From Pelagibacteraceae bacterium AG-319-F18 (GTDB lineage: Bacteria > Pseudomonadota > Alphaproteobacteria > Pelagibacterales > Pelagibacteraceae), in the NCBI GenBank assembly GCA_003283905.1, contig QBXA01000009.1:1-59978 (forward strand): 59,978 bases of DNA. Direction: 5' to 3'. How positions within the stretch are numbered: the stretch's first letter is position 1; each line of letters begins with the position of its first letter. Made by a program: the position numbers and the translations under genes. Below are positions 27,873 to 36,930 of this stretch, piece after piece. A model generated the notes under the pieces. That model saw only the letters and a list, made by a program, of their open reading frames with translations. It was not told the origin of the DNA and searched no databases.

Positions 27873-28824
27873 ATTTGATTTAATTAGAAATTATTATTTA
27901 AAATTATCTAAGTTGAATAAATCTTCATTAGATTTAAATGACGATGTTTTTTTTGATAAAAAAAAATCTTTAGTAATTTCAATTGATACATATAATGAAG
28001 GTGTTCATTTTCTTAATTTTAAAAATCCTGAATTAGTAATTAAGAAAATTTTAAGATCTTCTATATCAGACTTAATTTGTAAAGGTGTATTGCCGAAATA
28101 CTATTTCATATCAGGTAGTGGTAATAAAAAAACATTTTCAAAAAAAAACATATCTAAAATTTCAAATTCATTAAAACAAGAACAGAAAAAATATGAAATT
28201 TTTTTATGTGGTGGAGACACTACTTTTTCAAATCAATTAAGTTTTTCAATTACATCAGTTGGTTATTCAAAAAATATTGTATATAGAAATAAAGCAAAAA
28301 TTAATGATGATATATATGTAACTGGAAACCTTGGTGATAGTTTTTTTGGATTAAAAATTTTACAAAATAAGTTTAAAACAACTAAAAAACTTAAAAGTTA
28401 TTTTGTAAAAAAATATTTTGAACCAGAACTTAAAATTAAGTTAACAAAAGAATTATTAAAATTTGCTAACACATCAATAGATATATCAGATGGTTTAATT
28501 GATGATCTTGAAAAAATGATTAATAAACAAAAATTATCTTATAATATTTGGGAGGAAAAAATTCCAATATCTAAAAATTTGTTCACTTATTTAAAAAAGA
28601 ATAATCTTAAAAAATTAAATTTTATATCTAATGGTGATGACTATCAGATTTTATTTACAGCTAGCGTTGGTAAATCTAGAATCATTCAAAGTATCTCTAA
28701 GAAATTAGGTATCAAAATATCTAAAATTGGTAAAATAAGACCAAATAACGAAAAATCAGCCTTAGTTAATAAAAAAGGTGAGTATTTACTACTCAAAACT
28801 TCTGGTTATAAACATCTATTTTAA
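27865..28824 (+). CDS. thiL: Thiamine-monophosphate kinase
   Basis: 319 residues. Phosphorylates thiamine phosphate to the coenzyme TPP. Seen: LNDDVFFDKKKSLVISIDTY, ISDLICKGVLPKYYFIS, FLCGGDTTFSN, DDIYVTGNLGDSFFGLKIL, TSIDISDGLIDDLEKM and ISNGDDYQILFTA, all ThiL motifs in order. Overlaps nusB by eight bases. Confidence 0.94.
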   Translation: MHEFDLIRNYYLKLSKLNKSSLDLNDDVFFDKKKSLVISIDTYNEGVHFLNFKNPELVIKKILRSSISDLICKGVLPKYYFISGSGNKKTFSKKNISKISNSLKQEQKKYEIFLCGGDTTFSNQLSFSITSVGYSKNIVYRNKAKINDDIYVTGNLGDSFFGLKILQNKFKTTKKLKSYFVKKYFEPELKIKLTKELLKFANTSIDISDGLIDDLEKMINKQKLSYNIWEEKIPISKNLFTYLKKNNLKKLNFISNGDDYQILFTASVGKSRIIQSISKKLGIKISKIGKIRPNNEKSALVNKKGEYLLLKTSGYKHLF

Positions 28825-28834
28825 AAGTTAATTA

Positions 28835-28862
28835 TTGTCTTTTTTAGCTTTTTTTGTATTGT
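28835..28862 (+). promoter_or_regulatory. Putative sigma-70 promoter for hppA
   Basis: TTGTCT (28835-28840) and TATTGT (28857-28862), 16 bases apart, in the 78-base gap before hppA. The spacer is a T-rich run. The gene also has an AAGG ribosome binding site near 28892, so its message would have a normal leader. Confidence 0.4.
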
Positions 28863-28902
28863 CCGGGCTTAAAATTTAACAACCAACAACCTTAAGGTTT
28901 AT

Positions 28903-31008
28903 ATGAGCGAAACAATAGAAACTATTTTATTATACACAATCGGAGCCGGTTTATTATCCATAGTTTATGGATTTTTTACTGGAAAAAATATTTTAAATCA
29001 AAGTGCTGGGAATGCAAAAATGCAAGATATTGCGTCTGCAATCCAAATTGGTGCTAAAGCGTATCTGGCAAGACAATACAAAACAATAGCTATTGTTGGT
29101 GTAGTTGTTTTAGTAATTGTAAGTATCGCATTTAGTCCTTTAGTTGGTTTAGGATATTTAGTTGGTGCTGCATTATCTGGTATAGCAGGTTATGTTGGAA
29201 TGTTAGTTTCTGTTGAAGCTAACGTTAGAACAGCGGAAGCTTCTAGAAAAGGTCTTGCACAAGGATTATCTGTTGCATTTAAGTCGGGTGCTGTAACTGG
29301 TATGTTGGTTGCTGGTTTAGCGTTATTAGCTATAGCCGTTTATTACTATTATTTATTAAAATTTAATATTAATGAAAGAGAAATAGTTAATGCACTTGTT
29401 GCTTTAGGTTTTGGCGCTTCTCTAATTTCTATTTTTGCAAGATTAGGTGGTGGTATATTTACAAAAGGTGCTGATGTTGGTGCTGATTTGGTAGGTAAAG
29501 TTGAAGCCGGTATTCCAGAAGACGATCCAAGAAATCCAGCTGTTATTGCTGATAACGTTGGTGATAACGTTGGTGATTGTGCTGGGATGGCTGCTGATTT
29601 ATTTGAAACTTATGCTGTTACAATTGTAGCAACTATGGTTTTGTCATCTATTTTCTTTCAAGGCGATATGAGTATGATGATTTATCCTCTAACAATTGGT
29701 GGAGCTTGTATTCTAACATCAATTCTAGGAACTTTTTTTGTTAAACTTGGAAAAGACAAAAATGTAATGAATGCTTTATATAAGGGGTTTGTTGTATCAG
29801 CCATTGCATCAATAGTTATTTTATACCCTGTAACAGATCATGTCATAGGTTTTGCAACTGAATATGATGTTAATGGTAAAAACTTTAATGGAATGAGTTT
29901 ATATTACTGTGGAATAATTGGTTTAGTGATTACAGGTTTATTAATTTGGATCACTGAATATTATACAGGTACAAATTATAGACCAGTAAAATCAGTTGCC
30001 GCTTCATCAACAACAGGACATGGTACTAATGTTATTCAAGGTTTAGCTGTTTCTATGGAAGCAACTGCTGTTCCCGCATTAATTATTGTTGCAGGAATAT
30101 TATCCACAAATGCAATCGCTGGACTTTTTGGTATAGCAATTGCTGTAACTACTATGCTAGCTTTAGCTGGTATGGTTGTTGCACTTGATGCTTATGGCCC
30201 AGTTACAGATAATGCTGGTGGAATTGCGGAAATGTCTAACTTAGATAAAAAAGTAAGAAAAACTACAGATGCACTTGATGCAGTTGGTAATACTACAAAA
30301 GCTGTTACTAAAGGTTATGCTATTGGATCTGCAGGTTTAGGAGCTTTAGTTTTATTTGCAGCATATGTTGAGGATATTAAACATTTCTCTAATGTTTCTG
30401 GTTCTAAATTAGAAGGTATTGTTGTAACGTTTGATTTATCAAACCCTTACGTAGTTGTCGGATTATTAATTGGTGGAATGTTGCCTTACTTATTTGGTTC
30501 TATGGGAATGCAAGCAGTTGGTAGAGCGGGTGGCGCTGTTGTAGTTGAAGTTAGAAGACAATTTAAAAAATTCCCTGGTATCATGAAGAAAAAACAAAAA
30601 CCAGATTATGCTAAATTAGTTGATCTTTTAACTGTAGCAGCAATTAAAGAAATGATTATTCCATCTCTATTACCTGTTTTATCTCCAATAGTTTTATATT
30701 TTATAATTCTATCAATTGGTGGTCAAGTAGCAGCTTTAGCAGCTGTAGGTGCTATGTTATTAGGAGTTATAATTACAGGATTATTCGTTGCTGTTTCAAT
30801 GACTGCTGGTGGTGGTGCTTGGGATAATGCTAAAAAGTATATTGAAGATGGAAATCATGGTGGAAAAGGTTCTGAAGCTCACAAAGCTGCTGTAACAGGA
30901 GATACTGTTGGAGATCCTTATAAAGATACTGCAGGGCCTGCCGTTAACCCAATGATTAAAATTACAAATATTGTAGCTTTATTATTGTTAGCTGTTATCG
31001 CTGGCTAA
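28903..31008 (+). CDS. hppA: Membrane proton-pumping inorganic pyrophosphatase
   Basis: 701 residues, about sixteen membrane spans. Hydrolyses pyrophosphate and pumps protons. Catalytic motifs: [38 protein letters not shown] and [18 protein letters not shown] near the C-terminus. [20 protein letters not shown] has Lys where potassium-dependent members have Ala, predicting a potassium-independent proton pump. A strong hairpin terminator lies just after the stop, inside bamE. Confidence 0.96.
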   Translation: MSETIETILLYTIGAGLLSIVYGFFTGKNILNQSAGNAKMQDIASAIQIGAKAYLARQYKTIAIVGVVVLVIVSIAFSPLVGLGYLVGAALSGIAGYVGMLVSVEANVRTAEASRKGLAQGLSVAFKSGAVTGMLVAGLALLAIAVYYYYLLKFNINEREIVNALVALGFGASLISIFARLGGGIFTKGADVGADLVGKVEAGIPEDDPRNPAVIADNVGDNVGDCAGMAADLFETYAVTIVATMVLSSIFFQGDMSMMIYPLTIGGACILTSILGTFFVKLGKDKNVMNALYKGFVVSAIASIVILYPVTDHVIGFATEYDVNGKNFNGMSLYYCGIIGLVITGLLIWITEYYTGTNYRPVKSVAASSTTGHGTNVIQGLAVSMEATAVPALIIVAGILSTNAIAGLFGIAIAVTTMLALAGMVVALDAYGPVTDNAGGIAEMSNLDKKVRKTTDALDAVGNTTKAVTKGYAIGSAGLGALVLFAAYVEDIKHFSNVSGSKLEGIVVTFDLSNPYVVVGLLIGGMLPYLFGSMGMQAVGRAGGAVVVEVRRQFKKFPGIMKKKQKPDYAKLVDLLTVAAIKEMIIPSLLPVLSPIVLYFIILSIGGQVAALAAVGAMLLGVIITGLFVAVSMTAGGGAWDNAKKYIEDGNHGGKGSEAHKAAVTGDTVGDPYKDTAGPAVNPMIKITNIVALLLLAVIAG

Positions 31009-31480
31009 TTTCTTTTTGTTTTTCGGCCCTCTTGTTTAGAGGGTCGTTAATTTTTTGTCTCATACTTGACATAAAATTGTATACAAAGTAGTTTCTTTTA
31101 AAACCAGATTCTGTAGTAGATTTAACAATTTTTAAATTTTTCATATCATCTTTATTATAAAATTCTTTTTTCTTAAGTATTCCATAATTATCTATTTCTA
31201 AAACTAACACATCATTTTTATATATTTTCATTTTTCCTAACTTAGTTAATTTAGATTGTGTTTGTTTTCTCTCAATATAAATCCAAATATCATTATCAAA
31301 TTTACTTTTAGTAGATGGATTTCCTAAAATTTCTATTATATCATTTTTGTTAGTTTTATTAACAATTAGTGATGATTGTTTTTTTTCTAAAAAAGGTACC
31401 CCATGATGTTTAACAACTTTTTTAAAAGAACAATTTGCAACTATTAATGAGAGAAAAATTATATATAATATTTTCATCAT
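30995..31480 (-). CDS. bamE: Outer membrane assembly lipoprotein BamE (SmpA/OmlA)
   Basis: 161 residues. Type II signal with lipobox IVANC (Cys near 17), then [16 protein letters not shown] and [14 protein letters not shown], the BamE core that helps fold outer-membrane barrels. The C-terminal extension (about 30 residues, ending in [12 protein letters not shown]) is charged and lies over the terminator and stop of the convergent hppA gene. The start region overlaps the divergent chaperone gene by two bases. Confidence 0.85.
   Translation of the reverse strand: MMKILYIIFLSLIVANCSFKKVVKHHGVPFLEKKQSSLIVNKTNKNDIIEILGNPSTKSKFDNDIWIYIERKQTQSKLTKLGKMKIYKNDVLVLEIDNYGILKKKEFYNKDDMKNLKIVKSTTESGFKRNYFVYNFMSSMRQKINDPLNKRAEKQKEISQR
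31024..31056 (+). terminator. Rho-independent terminator of hppA, inside bamE coding sequence
   Basis: Eight-pair stem CGGCCCTC / GAGGGTCG (one G-U) with loop TTGTTTA, followed by TTAA and six T. It is the most GC-rich hairpin in the region and sits 16 bases after the hppA stop, while on the other strand it encodes part of the BamE tail. Confidence 0.8.
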
Positions 31481-31946
31481 GTATAAAAATTATCTTTATA
31501 TCTATAACAATTTGATTAATTTCACTAGAAATAAAGATTTGTACAAATCTTTGAACCGTGAGGACAATTTTTCAGATCGTTTGACCTTGTTTTTATTACA
31601 TTTTGCTTTTTTTTTAAAAAATTTTAAAAATGTAGATAATAAGATCATACTACAAGAAATTTATGATTTCATTTTTAAACAACTTGAACTTAGCATCAGA
31701 GAAATTGGATATGGTGATCAATCAATTAATAAAAAAATGAAAGATTATATAAATTTATTTCATTCTATGGTTTCCGAAATACATTTTTGGAATAATTTAA
31801 CAAAAACACAAAAACTTGAAAAGTTTTCAATTTTTTTAACTGATTTTAACAAAATTGATCATTTGCTTGATTATTTTGAGTTATTTGATGAAAATTTATC
31901 AAAAAAAACTTTGAATTCTTATTTAAAAAGTGTAAGTAACCCATAA
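31479..31946 (+). CDS. Ubiquinol-cytochrome c chaperone (CBP3-like)
   Basis: 155 residues. The helical motif [20 protein letters not shown] matches the signature of the ubiquinol-cytochrome c chaperone family (usually LREMGVGD-x-x-VPKKMK), which assists assembly of cytochrome bc1. Its place beside bamE and upstream of plsX is the classic alphaproteobacterial order, though a DUF177 gene usually between is missing. A TATAAT lies nine bases before the ATG, giving a very short leader at most. Confidence 0.8.
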   Translation: MYKNYLYIYNNLINFTRNKDLYKSLNREDNFSDRLTLFLLHFAFFLKNFKNVDNKIILQEIYDFIFKQLELSIREIGYGDQSINKKMKDYINLFHSMVSEIHFWNNLTKTQKLEKFSIFLTDFNKIDHLLDYFELFDENLSKKTLNSYLKSVSNP

Positions 31947-31948
31947 TT

Positions 31949-32131
31949 ATGGCTGTACCAAAACGCAAACAAACCCCATCCAGAACTGGTATGAGAAGGG
32001 CTCAAACTATGAAATACTCAACAAAAAACATTGTTGAGGATAAAAAATCAGGTGAATATAGATTATCTCATCATTTAGATTTAAAAACTGGAATGTATAA
32101 GGGAAGACAAGTTTTAGACCCAAAAGAGTAA
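31949..32131 (+). CDS. rpmF: 50S ribosomal protein L32
   Basis: 60 residues. [18 protein letters not shown] is the diagnostic start, followed by [18 protein letters not shown]. The zinc cysteines of some L32 proteins are absent, as usual in alphaproteobacteria. Position before plsX is conserved in bacteria. Confidence 0.97.
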   Translation: MAVPKRKQTPSRTGMRRAQTMKYSTKNIVEDKKSGEYRLSHHLDLKTGMYKGRQVLDPKE

Positions 32132-32145
32132 TATAAAAATCTAAA

Positions 32146-33147
32146 ATGACACATCTGATTAAAATTGCAGTTGATGCAATGGGAGGTGATAACTCACCTA
32201 ATAAGATTATAGACGGCATTATACTTAATCACAAATCAAATAAAAGTATATTTTATAAAATTTTTGGTGATGAAAATAAGATTAAGGATCTCATTGCTAA
32301 TAAAATTGATAAAGATTTTTTTGAAATCATTCATACTTCAGATGTAGTCAAAAGCACTGATAGTCCTCTTGAAGGTGCAAAAAGAGGTAAAAATACAAGT
32401 ATGTGGCTTGCAATAGAAAGTGTTAAAAATAAAGAAACAGATATCGTAGTATCAGCTGGAAATACAGGTGCTCTATTAGTTATTTCAAAACTTAATCTTA
32501 AGATGATAGAAAATATTGATAAACCAGCATTATCAGCATTGTGGCCAAATAAAAAAGGTATGAGTGTTGTATTAGATTTAGGAGCTAATATTGAATGCAG
32601 TTCTAAAAATTTATTAGATTTTTCTATAATGGGAGCATCCCTTTACACTTCACTATATCCAGGAGATAAACCAAATATAGGTTTGTTAAATATAGGATCA
32701 GAAGAACTTAAAGGAAATGAAACTATAAAAGAAACTTATCAAGTTTTAAATGATAAAAAATCTGAAAATTATGATTTTTATGGTTATATAGAGGGAAATC
32801 ATTTAATGGATGGTAATGTTAATGTAATAGTTTCAGATGGTTTTACCGGAAACGTAGCATTAAAAACTGCTGAAGGTACAGCTAATTTCATTACTAGTGA
32901 ACTTAAAAAAGTTATGACAGATTCAATAATTGGAAAAATATCGTCATTATTAAATATTTCAAATTTAAAAAAGTTTAAAAAGCGTTTAGATCCTAGACTT
33001 TACAATGGAGCTATATTTATTGGTCTTGATACACCTGTTGTTAAAAGTCATGGTGGTACAGATTATATTGGTTTTGCAAATTCTTTAGATGTTTGCCATA
33101 GAATTGTAAAAGGTAATTTGATAGAAAAAATTAAACAAAATATTTAA
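32146..33147 (+). CDS. plsX: Phosphate acyltransferase PlsX
   Basis: 333 residues. IKIAVDAMGGDNSPNKIIDG at the N-terminus, VSAGNTGALLVIS, VVLDLGANIECSSKNLLDF, and VSDGFTGNVALKTAEGT are PlsX motifs. Makes acyl-phosphate from acyl-ACP for phospholipid synthesis. In many alphaproteobacteria fabH follows; here ihfA starts four bases later. Confidence 0.96.
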   Translation: MTHLIKIAVDAMGGDNSPNKIIDGIILNHKSNKSIFYKIFGDENKIKDLIANKIDKDFFEIIHTSDVVKSTDSPLEGAKRGKNTSMWLAIESVKNKETDIVVSAGNTGALLVISKLNLKMIENIDKPALSALWPNKKGMSVVLDLGANIECSSKNLLDFSIMGASLYTSLYPGDKPNIGLLNIGSEELKGNETIKETYQVLNDKKSENYDFYGYIEGNHLMDGNVNVIVSDGFTGNVALKTAEGTANFITSELKKVMTDSIIGKISSLLNISNLKKFKKRLDPRLYNGAIFIGLDTPVVKSHGGTDYIGFANSLDVCHRIVKGNLIEKIKQNI

Positions 33148-33151
33148 ATTA

Positions 33152-33451
33152 ATGAGAATAAACTTAACTAAAAAAGACTTAGTTAATTTAATTTATATGC
33201 AACTAGGTTTTTCAAAACAAATTTCTGAAAACCTTATTGAAGATTTTTTGTTAACAATTATCTCAAATATTAAAACAGAAAAAAAATTAAAATTATCCAA
33301 ATTTGGAACTTTTTCAATACGACAAAAAAAATCACGAATAGGAAGAAATCCAAAAACTAAAGAAACAAAAATGATTTCTGGTAGAAATGTTGTTTTGTTT
33401 AAACCCTCAAAAGAATTTAAAGAATTTATAAATTTAAAGGCTAATGGATAA
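33152..33451 (+). CDS. ihfA: Integration host factor alpha subunit
   Basis: 99 residues, HU/IHF fold. LTKKDLVNLIYMQLGFSKQ, then LSKFGTFSIRQKKSRIGRNP with the DNA-intercalating arm and Pro, and GRNVVLFKPSKEFK. The pairing with a downstream MerR gene is the usual alphaproteobacterial ihfA context, which separates it from HU. Overlaps the regulator gene by eight bases. Confidence 0.92.
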   Translation: MRINLTKKDLVNLIYMQLGFSKQISENLIEDFLLTIISNIKTEKKLKLSKFGTFSIRQKKSRIGRNPKTKETKMISGRNVVLFKPSKEFKEFINLKANG

Positions 33452-33815
33452 ATCTGATAAAGCTTATAAAACAATAGGTGAGGTCGCTAAAATATTAAAT
33501 TTTAAATCTAACAAGAAGGGAGAACTTCCAACTCATATAATTAGATTTTGGGAAACTCAGTTTAAACAAATCAAGCCAAAAATCTTGAATTCAAATAGAA
33601 GATATTATGACGAAAATTGCATTAATGTTCTTAAAAAAGTTAAATTTCTTCTTAAAGAGCAAGGTATGACGATTAATGGTGTTAAAAAGATACTTAATGG
33701 TGACCAATCTTTAGAACTTGACGAAATGGCAAATAATTCTATAAAAGCTAATAATTTAAAAAATAAACTAGTTAAAATTTCTAAAATTGTAAAAAATTTA
33801 AAAAGTTTTAAATAA
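33444..33815 (+). CDS. MerR family transcriptional regulator
   Basis: 123 residues. N-terminal winged helix with KTIGEVAKILN, THIIRFWETQFKQIKPK and NRRYYDENCINVLKKVKFLL, typical of the MerR-like protein found next to ihfA in alphaproteobacteria; a coiled C-terminal tail follows. There are no metal-binding cysteines suggesting a classic metal sensor. Targets unknown. Confidence 0.88.
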   Translation: MDKSDKAYKTIGEVAKILNFKSNKKGELPTHIIRFWETQFKQIKPKILNSNRRYYDENCINVLKKVKFLLKEQGMTINGVKKILNGDQSLELDEMANNSIKANNLKNKLVKISKIVKNLKSFK

Positions 33816-33816
33816 A

Positions 33817-34008
33817 ATGGCAAAAAAAACACACGTAAAAGTAAGACTAGTACCAGAGGCAAAACCTGATAGCCCTTTTTTTTACTATGTTAAAAAACCA
33901 GCAGGTGGAGAAAAAGCAAAAATTAAACTTTCTGCTAAAAAATACAACCCATCTACAAGAAAACATGAGACTTTTGTGGAAAAGAAACTTCCACCTCACA
34001 GTAAATAA
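33817..34008 (+). CDS. rpmG: 50S ribosomal protein L33
   Basis: 63 residues. VKVRLVPEAKPDSPFFYYVKK, AKIKLSAKKYNPSTRKH and EKKLPPHSK match alphaproteobacterial L33, including the lack of zinc cysteines. Starts one base after the MerR stop; its own stop abuts the stop of chorismate mutase. Confidence 0.92.
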   Translation: MAKKTHVKVRLVPEAKPDSPFFYYVKKPAGGEKAKIKLSAKKYNPSTRKHETFVEKKLPPHSK

Positions 34009-34014
34009 TTATTT
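34003..34014. terminator. Palindrome at back-to-back stops of rpmG and chorismate mutase
   Basis: AAATAATTATTT is centred on the two adjoining stop codons and followed by CTTTTTG on plus. It shares AAATAATTATTTC with the recO/hemB junction. Only six A-T pairs, so terminator strength is doubtful. Confidence 0.3.
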
Positions 34015-34299
34015 CTTTTTGAAATTTCGTCTTTCGTAATCAATATAGGACCAAATCATATTTTTCCATATACGATAAGTAATTTTTGGATCTATTTTAA
34101 ATTTTTTAGATTTTCTTCTAATTTTATTAAGAATAAAATTAATTCTTTTTTGATCTACTATCTCTTTTTTAAATTCTTTTAACTTGAGAACTTCTTTGAC
34201 TAGAAAAGTACGATACTTAATTAAAGCTAGAAGTTTATTGTCTAACCTATCTAGTTTTGTACGAATTACTTCTAGTTTTTTTTTATTTTTTGGCAACAT
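34009..34299 (-). CDS. Chorismate mutase (AroQ type)
   Basis: 96 residues, one helical AroQ domain: RTKLDRLDNKLLALIKYRTF, KEIVDQKRINFILNKIRRKS and the final YRIWKNMIWSYIDYE. Active-site Arg/Lys and Gln-region residues are broadly in place. Converts chorismate to prephenate for Phe and Tyr. Free-standing, converging on rpmG and diverging from heme A synthase. Confidence 0.85.
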   Translation of the reverse strand: MLPKNKKKLEVIRTKLDRLDNKLLALIKYRTFLVKEVLKLKEFKKEIVDQKRINFILNKIRRKSKKFKIDPKITYRIWKNMIWSYIDYERRNFKKK

Positions 34300-34341
34300 T
34301 TATTTATTGGATTAATTAATAATTATTATATTTATCTATAT

Positions 34342-35364
34342 ATGTACAGTCAGAATAGTCATTTAAATTTCCAGCTAAAAGTTTGGTTGCTTTCTCTAAT
34401 TGGACTGATAATTCTTATAATTTTAGTTGGTGGCTTAACTAGACTAACTGACTCTGGATTATCTATAACAACTTGGGAATTATTTGCAGGTTTTATTCCA
34501 CCACTAACAAATGATAAATGGATTGATTACTTTAATCTTTATAAAACCATCCCAGAGTTTAGTGAACAAAATTATAATATGACTCTAAATGAATTTAAGG
34601 TAATTTTTTGGTGGGAATGGGCTCATCGTCAATTGGGCAGATTAATTGGATTATCTGTATTGTTGCCACTAATTTTTTTTTCTATTCAAAATGGATTGTG
34701 GATTTTAAAAAAATATGGATCAATTTTTTTATTAATTTGTTTTCAAGGCTTTATTGGATGGTATATGGTATCTAGCGGGTTAATAGATAGGGTAGATGTT
34801 AGCCATTATAGACTTTCATTACATTTAGTAACAGCTTTTATAATTTTGTCCGTTGTATTTTGGAAATTTCTTAAATTAACCAAAATTCAAACTTATTATG
34901 TTTCAATTAATATTAATTTAATAAAGTTTTTCCTTTTTTTATTGTTTTTACAATTAATTATAGGTGCTTTTGTGTCGGGTATGGATGCTGGTAAAATTTA
35001 TAATACTTGGCCTTTGATGGGAGCATCTTACTTTCCTGACGATAGTCAATTTATTGAATTTTTAAACGTAAAACTTTTTGATAATCCTTCATTAGTTCAA
35101 TTTACCCACAGAAATTTAGCCTACTTAATTATGGGTATTTATATTTATATTCTTTTTTTTGTAATTAAAGGTCGCAATGAAATATTTAGAAAACCTTTAT
35201 TGATTATAGGAGTTAGTTTATTTTTACAGGTTGTGTTGGGAATATTGACTCTTTTATCTGGAGTAAAAATTTTTTATGCATCTTTACACCAGATAAATTC
35301 TATCTTAATTATTCTCTCAACTTTATATTTTCTATATTTAACAAAATATAGAAAAATTAATTAG
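34342..35364 (+). CDS. ctaA: Heme A synthase (COX15/CtaA)
   Basis: 340 residues, eight membrane spans. VGGLTRLTDSGLSITTWE, WWEWAHRQLGRLIGL, SGLIDRVDVSHYRLSLHL, GAFVSGMDAGKIYNTWPLMG, FTHRNLAYL and ASLHQINSI carry the heme-ligand histidines of both halves. The cysteine pair of Bacillus-type CtaA is absent, as in the COX15 type. Oxidises heme O to heme A for cytochrome c oxidase. Confidence 0.95.
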   Translation: MYSQNSHLNFQLKVWLLSLIGLIILIILVGGLTRLTDSGLSITTWELFAGFIPPLTNDKWIDYFNLYKTIPEFSEQNYNMTLNEFKVIFWWEWAHRQLGRLIGLSVLLPLIFFSIQNGLWILKKYGSIFLLICFQGFIGWYMVSSGLIDRVDVSHYRLSLHLVTAFIILSVVFWKFLKLTKIQTYYVSININLIKFFLFLLFLQLIIGAFVSGMDAGKIYNTWPLMGASYFPDDSQFIEFLNVKLFDNPSLVQFTHRNLAYLIMGIYIYILFFVIKGRNEIFRKPLLIIGVSLFLQVVLGILTLLSGVKIFYASLHQINSILIILSTLYFLYLTKYRKIN

Positions 35365-35394
35365 TCTCTAATAGTTGACATATAAATACTATAG

Positions 35395-36723
35395 TTAACT
35401 TACAGCTTTTAAGTTTTCTTTTGATGAATTATCTAGAGCTTGATCCAAGTCATCAATTATATCATCTATATGTTCTAAACCGATACAAAGTCTAACATAC
35501 CCAGGTGTTACACCAGCTGCTGCAAGTTCGTCTTCTGTCAATTGACTATGTGTAGTAGTTGCTGGATGAATTGCTAAGCTTCTTGTATCACCTATATTAG
35601 CCACATGATAAAACATCTTTAATGACTCGATAAATTTTTTACCAGCTTCTATACCGCCAGCCAATTCAATACCAACTAAAGCACCATTACCATTTTTGAG
35701 ATATTTCTTAGCTCTACTAGAAATTTCCTCATTATGTTCAGTTGCATAGATTACTTTAGATATAGCTTTATGTTTTTTCAGATAATCAACAACTTTTGTA
35801 GCATTTTCACAATGTTGTTTCATTCTTAAAGCAACAGTTTCTAAGCCTTGAATTACAGCAAAGGCATTATCAGGTGATAAAGCAGATCCTAAATCTCTTA
35901 ATAAAGTTACTCTAGCTCTTACTGCAAAAGAAACATTAGCACCTGTTAATTCAGGTACTGCTTTTCCCCAAACTACACCACCATAACTTGCATCTGGTTC
36001 ATTAAATAGCGGCTGCCTTTTTGGATCAATTGTCCAATCAAAATTACCACCATCAACTAAAGCTCCACCAACAACTGTTCCATGTCCAGCTATATACTTT
36101 GTAAGTGAATAAACAACTATAGCTGCCCCATGTTCAAGTGGCTTACAAATAACTGGTGCCGCTGTGTTATCAACAATTAATGGTATATTGTATTTCTTAC
36201 CAATATCAGCCACTTCTTTAATTGGAAAAACTCTCAAATATGGATTTGGTAAAGTTTCACCATAAAAAGCTCTTGTTTTTTCATCAATAGCTTTTTCAAA
36301 GTTTTTTGGATCAGAAGGATCCGCGTACCTAACTTTAATACCAAGTTTACTTAATGTATGCGTAAACAATGATACAGTTCCCCCATAAAGATCTGTTGAA
36401 CTTACAATGTTATCACCTGCTTGAGCTACGTTTAAAATTGAAAAAGTAGAAGCAGTTTGTCCTGAAGAAACTGCCAAACAAGCTAAACCACCATCAAGAG
36501 CGGCAACTCTTTTTTCAAGGACATCATTTGTTGGATTCATGATTCTTGTATAAATGTTTCCAAATTCTTTTAGCGCAAAGAGATTTGCTGCATGTTCGGT
36601 ACTATCAAATTGATATGACGTAGTTCTATAGATAGGAACAGCTACTGCGTTAGTTGAAGGGTCACTTCTATAGTCACCACCATGAATTGCTATTGTTTCT
36701 GGATTATTTCTTTTTGTACTCAT
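35395..36723 (-). CDS. metY: O-acetylhomoserine sulfhydrylase
   Basis: 442 residues, full-length Cys/Met metabolism PLP enzyme. IAIHGGDYRSDPSTNAVAVP, YTRIMNPTNDVLEKRVAALD, SSTDLYGGTVSLFTHTL, the PLP-lysine motif VVYSLTKYIAGHGTVVGG and the C-terminal HPATTTHSQLTEDE and VRLCIGLEHIDDI are all present. Adds sulfide to O-acetylhomoserine to give homocysteine. The leader carries tandem SAM-II and SAM-V-like aptamers, so methionine supply controls it. Has a strong AAAGGAG ribosome binding site, unusual in this window. Confidence 0.95.
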   Translation of the reverse strand: MSTKRNNPETIAIHGGDYRSDPSTNAVAVPIYRTTSYQFDSTEHAANLFALKEFGNIYTRIMNPTNDVLEKRVAALDGGLACLAVSSGQTASTFSILNVAQAGDNIVSSTDLYGGTVSLFTHTLSKLGIKVRYADPSDPKNFEKAIDEKTRAFYGETLPNPYLRVFPIKEVADIGKKYNIPLIVDNTAAPVICKPLEHGAAIVVYSLTKYIAGHGTVVGGALVDGGNFDWTIDPKRQPLFNEPDASYGGVVWGKAVPELTGANVSFAVRARVTLLRDLGSALSPDNAFAVIQGLETVALRMKQHCENATKVVDYLKKHKAISKVIYATEHNEEISSRAKKYLKNGNGALVGIELAGGIEAGKKFIESLKMFYHVANIGDTRSLAIHPATTTHSQLTEDELAAAGVTPGYVRLCIGLEHIDDIIDDLDQALDNSSKENLKAVS

Positions 36724-36727
36724 ATTA

Positions 36728-36784
36728 CTCCTTTTTTAGTGCTTCAACTTAATGTAAGGCGCACAATATAGTTCAAATGCCTAC
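36728..36784 (-). promoter_or_regulatory. SAM-V-like riboswitch overlapping the metY ribosome binding site
   Basis: Read on minus: helix GTAGGC (36784-36779) with GCCTTAC (36760-36754, one bulge), loop GCATTTGAAC and TATATTGTGC, and a pseudoknot GTGC (36764-36761) with GCAC (36742-36739), then CTAAAAAAGGAG holding the ribosome binding site (AAAGGAG 36734-36728) four bases before ATG. The H-type pseudoknot with ATTTGA and CTAAA elements resembles SAM-V. Ligand binding would hide the binding site. Confidence 0.65.
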
Positions 36785-36802
36785 CGATAATGTAAAGTAA
36801 AA

Positions 36803-36852
36803 TTCCTGTTTAGCAGTTATATGCCCGCAATAGGATCAAATCGGCACCATCT
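36803..36852 (-). promoter_or_regulatory. SAM-II riboswitch upstream of metY
   Basis: Read on minus: helix GTGCC (36847-36843) with GGCAT (36825-36821); loop GATTTGATCCTATTGC matches the SAM-II consensus loop GATTTAACCGTATTGC closely; the 3' tail is GCTAAACAGGA against consensus GCTAAAAAGGG. Pseudoknot TCCT (36835-36832) with AGGA (36807-36804). It is followed 19 bases later by a second SAM aptamer. Confidence 0.8.
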
Positions 36853-36892
36853 TTTTAACAGATATGTCTTATATTACAAGCCAAATATCAAA

Positions 36893-36920
36893 TTGACTTT
36901 GCAATTAATAATAGTATTAA
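36893..36920 (+). promoter_or_regulatory. Putative promoter of rplM-rpsI
   Basis: TTGACT (36893-36898) and TATTAA (36915-36920), 16-base spacer, ten bases before the rplM ATG. Initiation would leave a leader of only a few bases, and there is no Shine-Dalgarno. Divergent from the metY leader in the same 207-base gap. Confidence 0.45.
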
Positions 36921-36930
36921 TCCTGGCACA

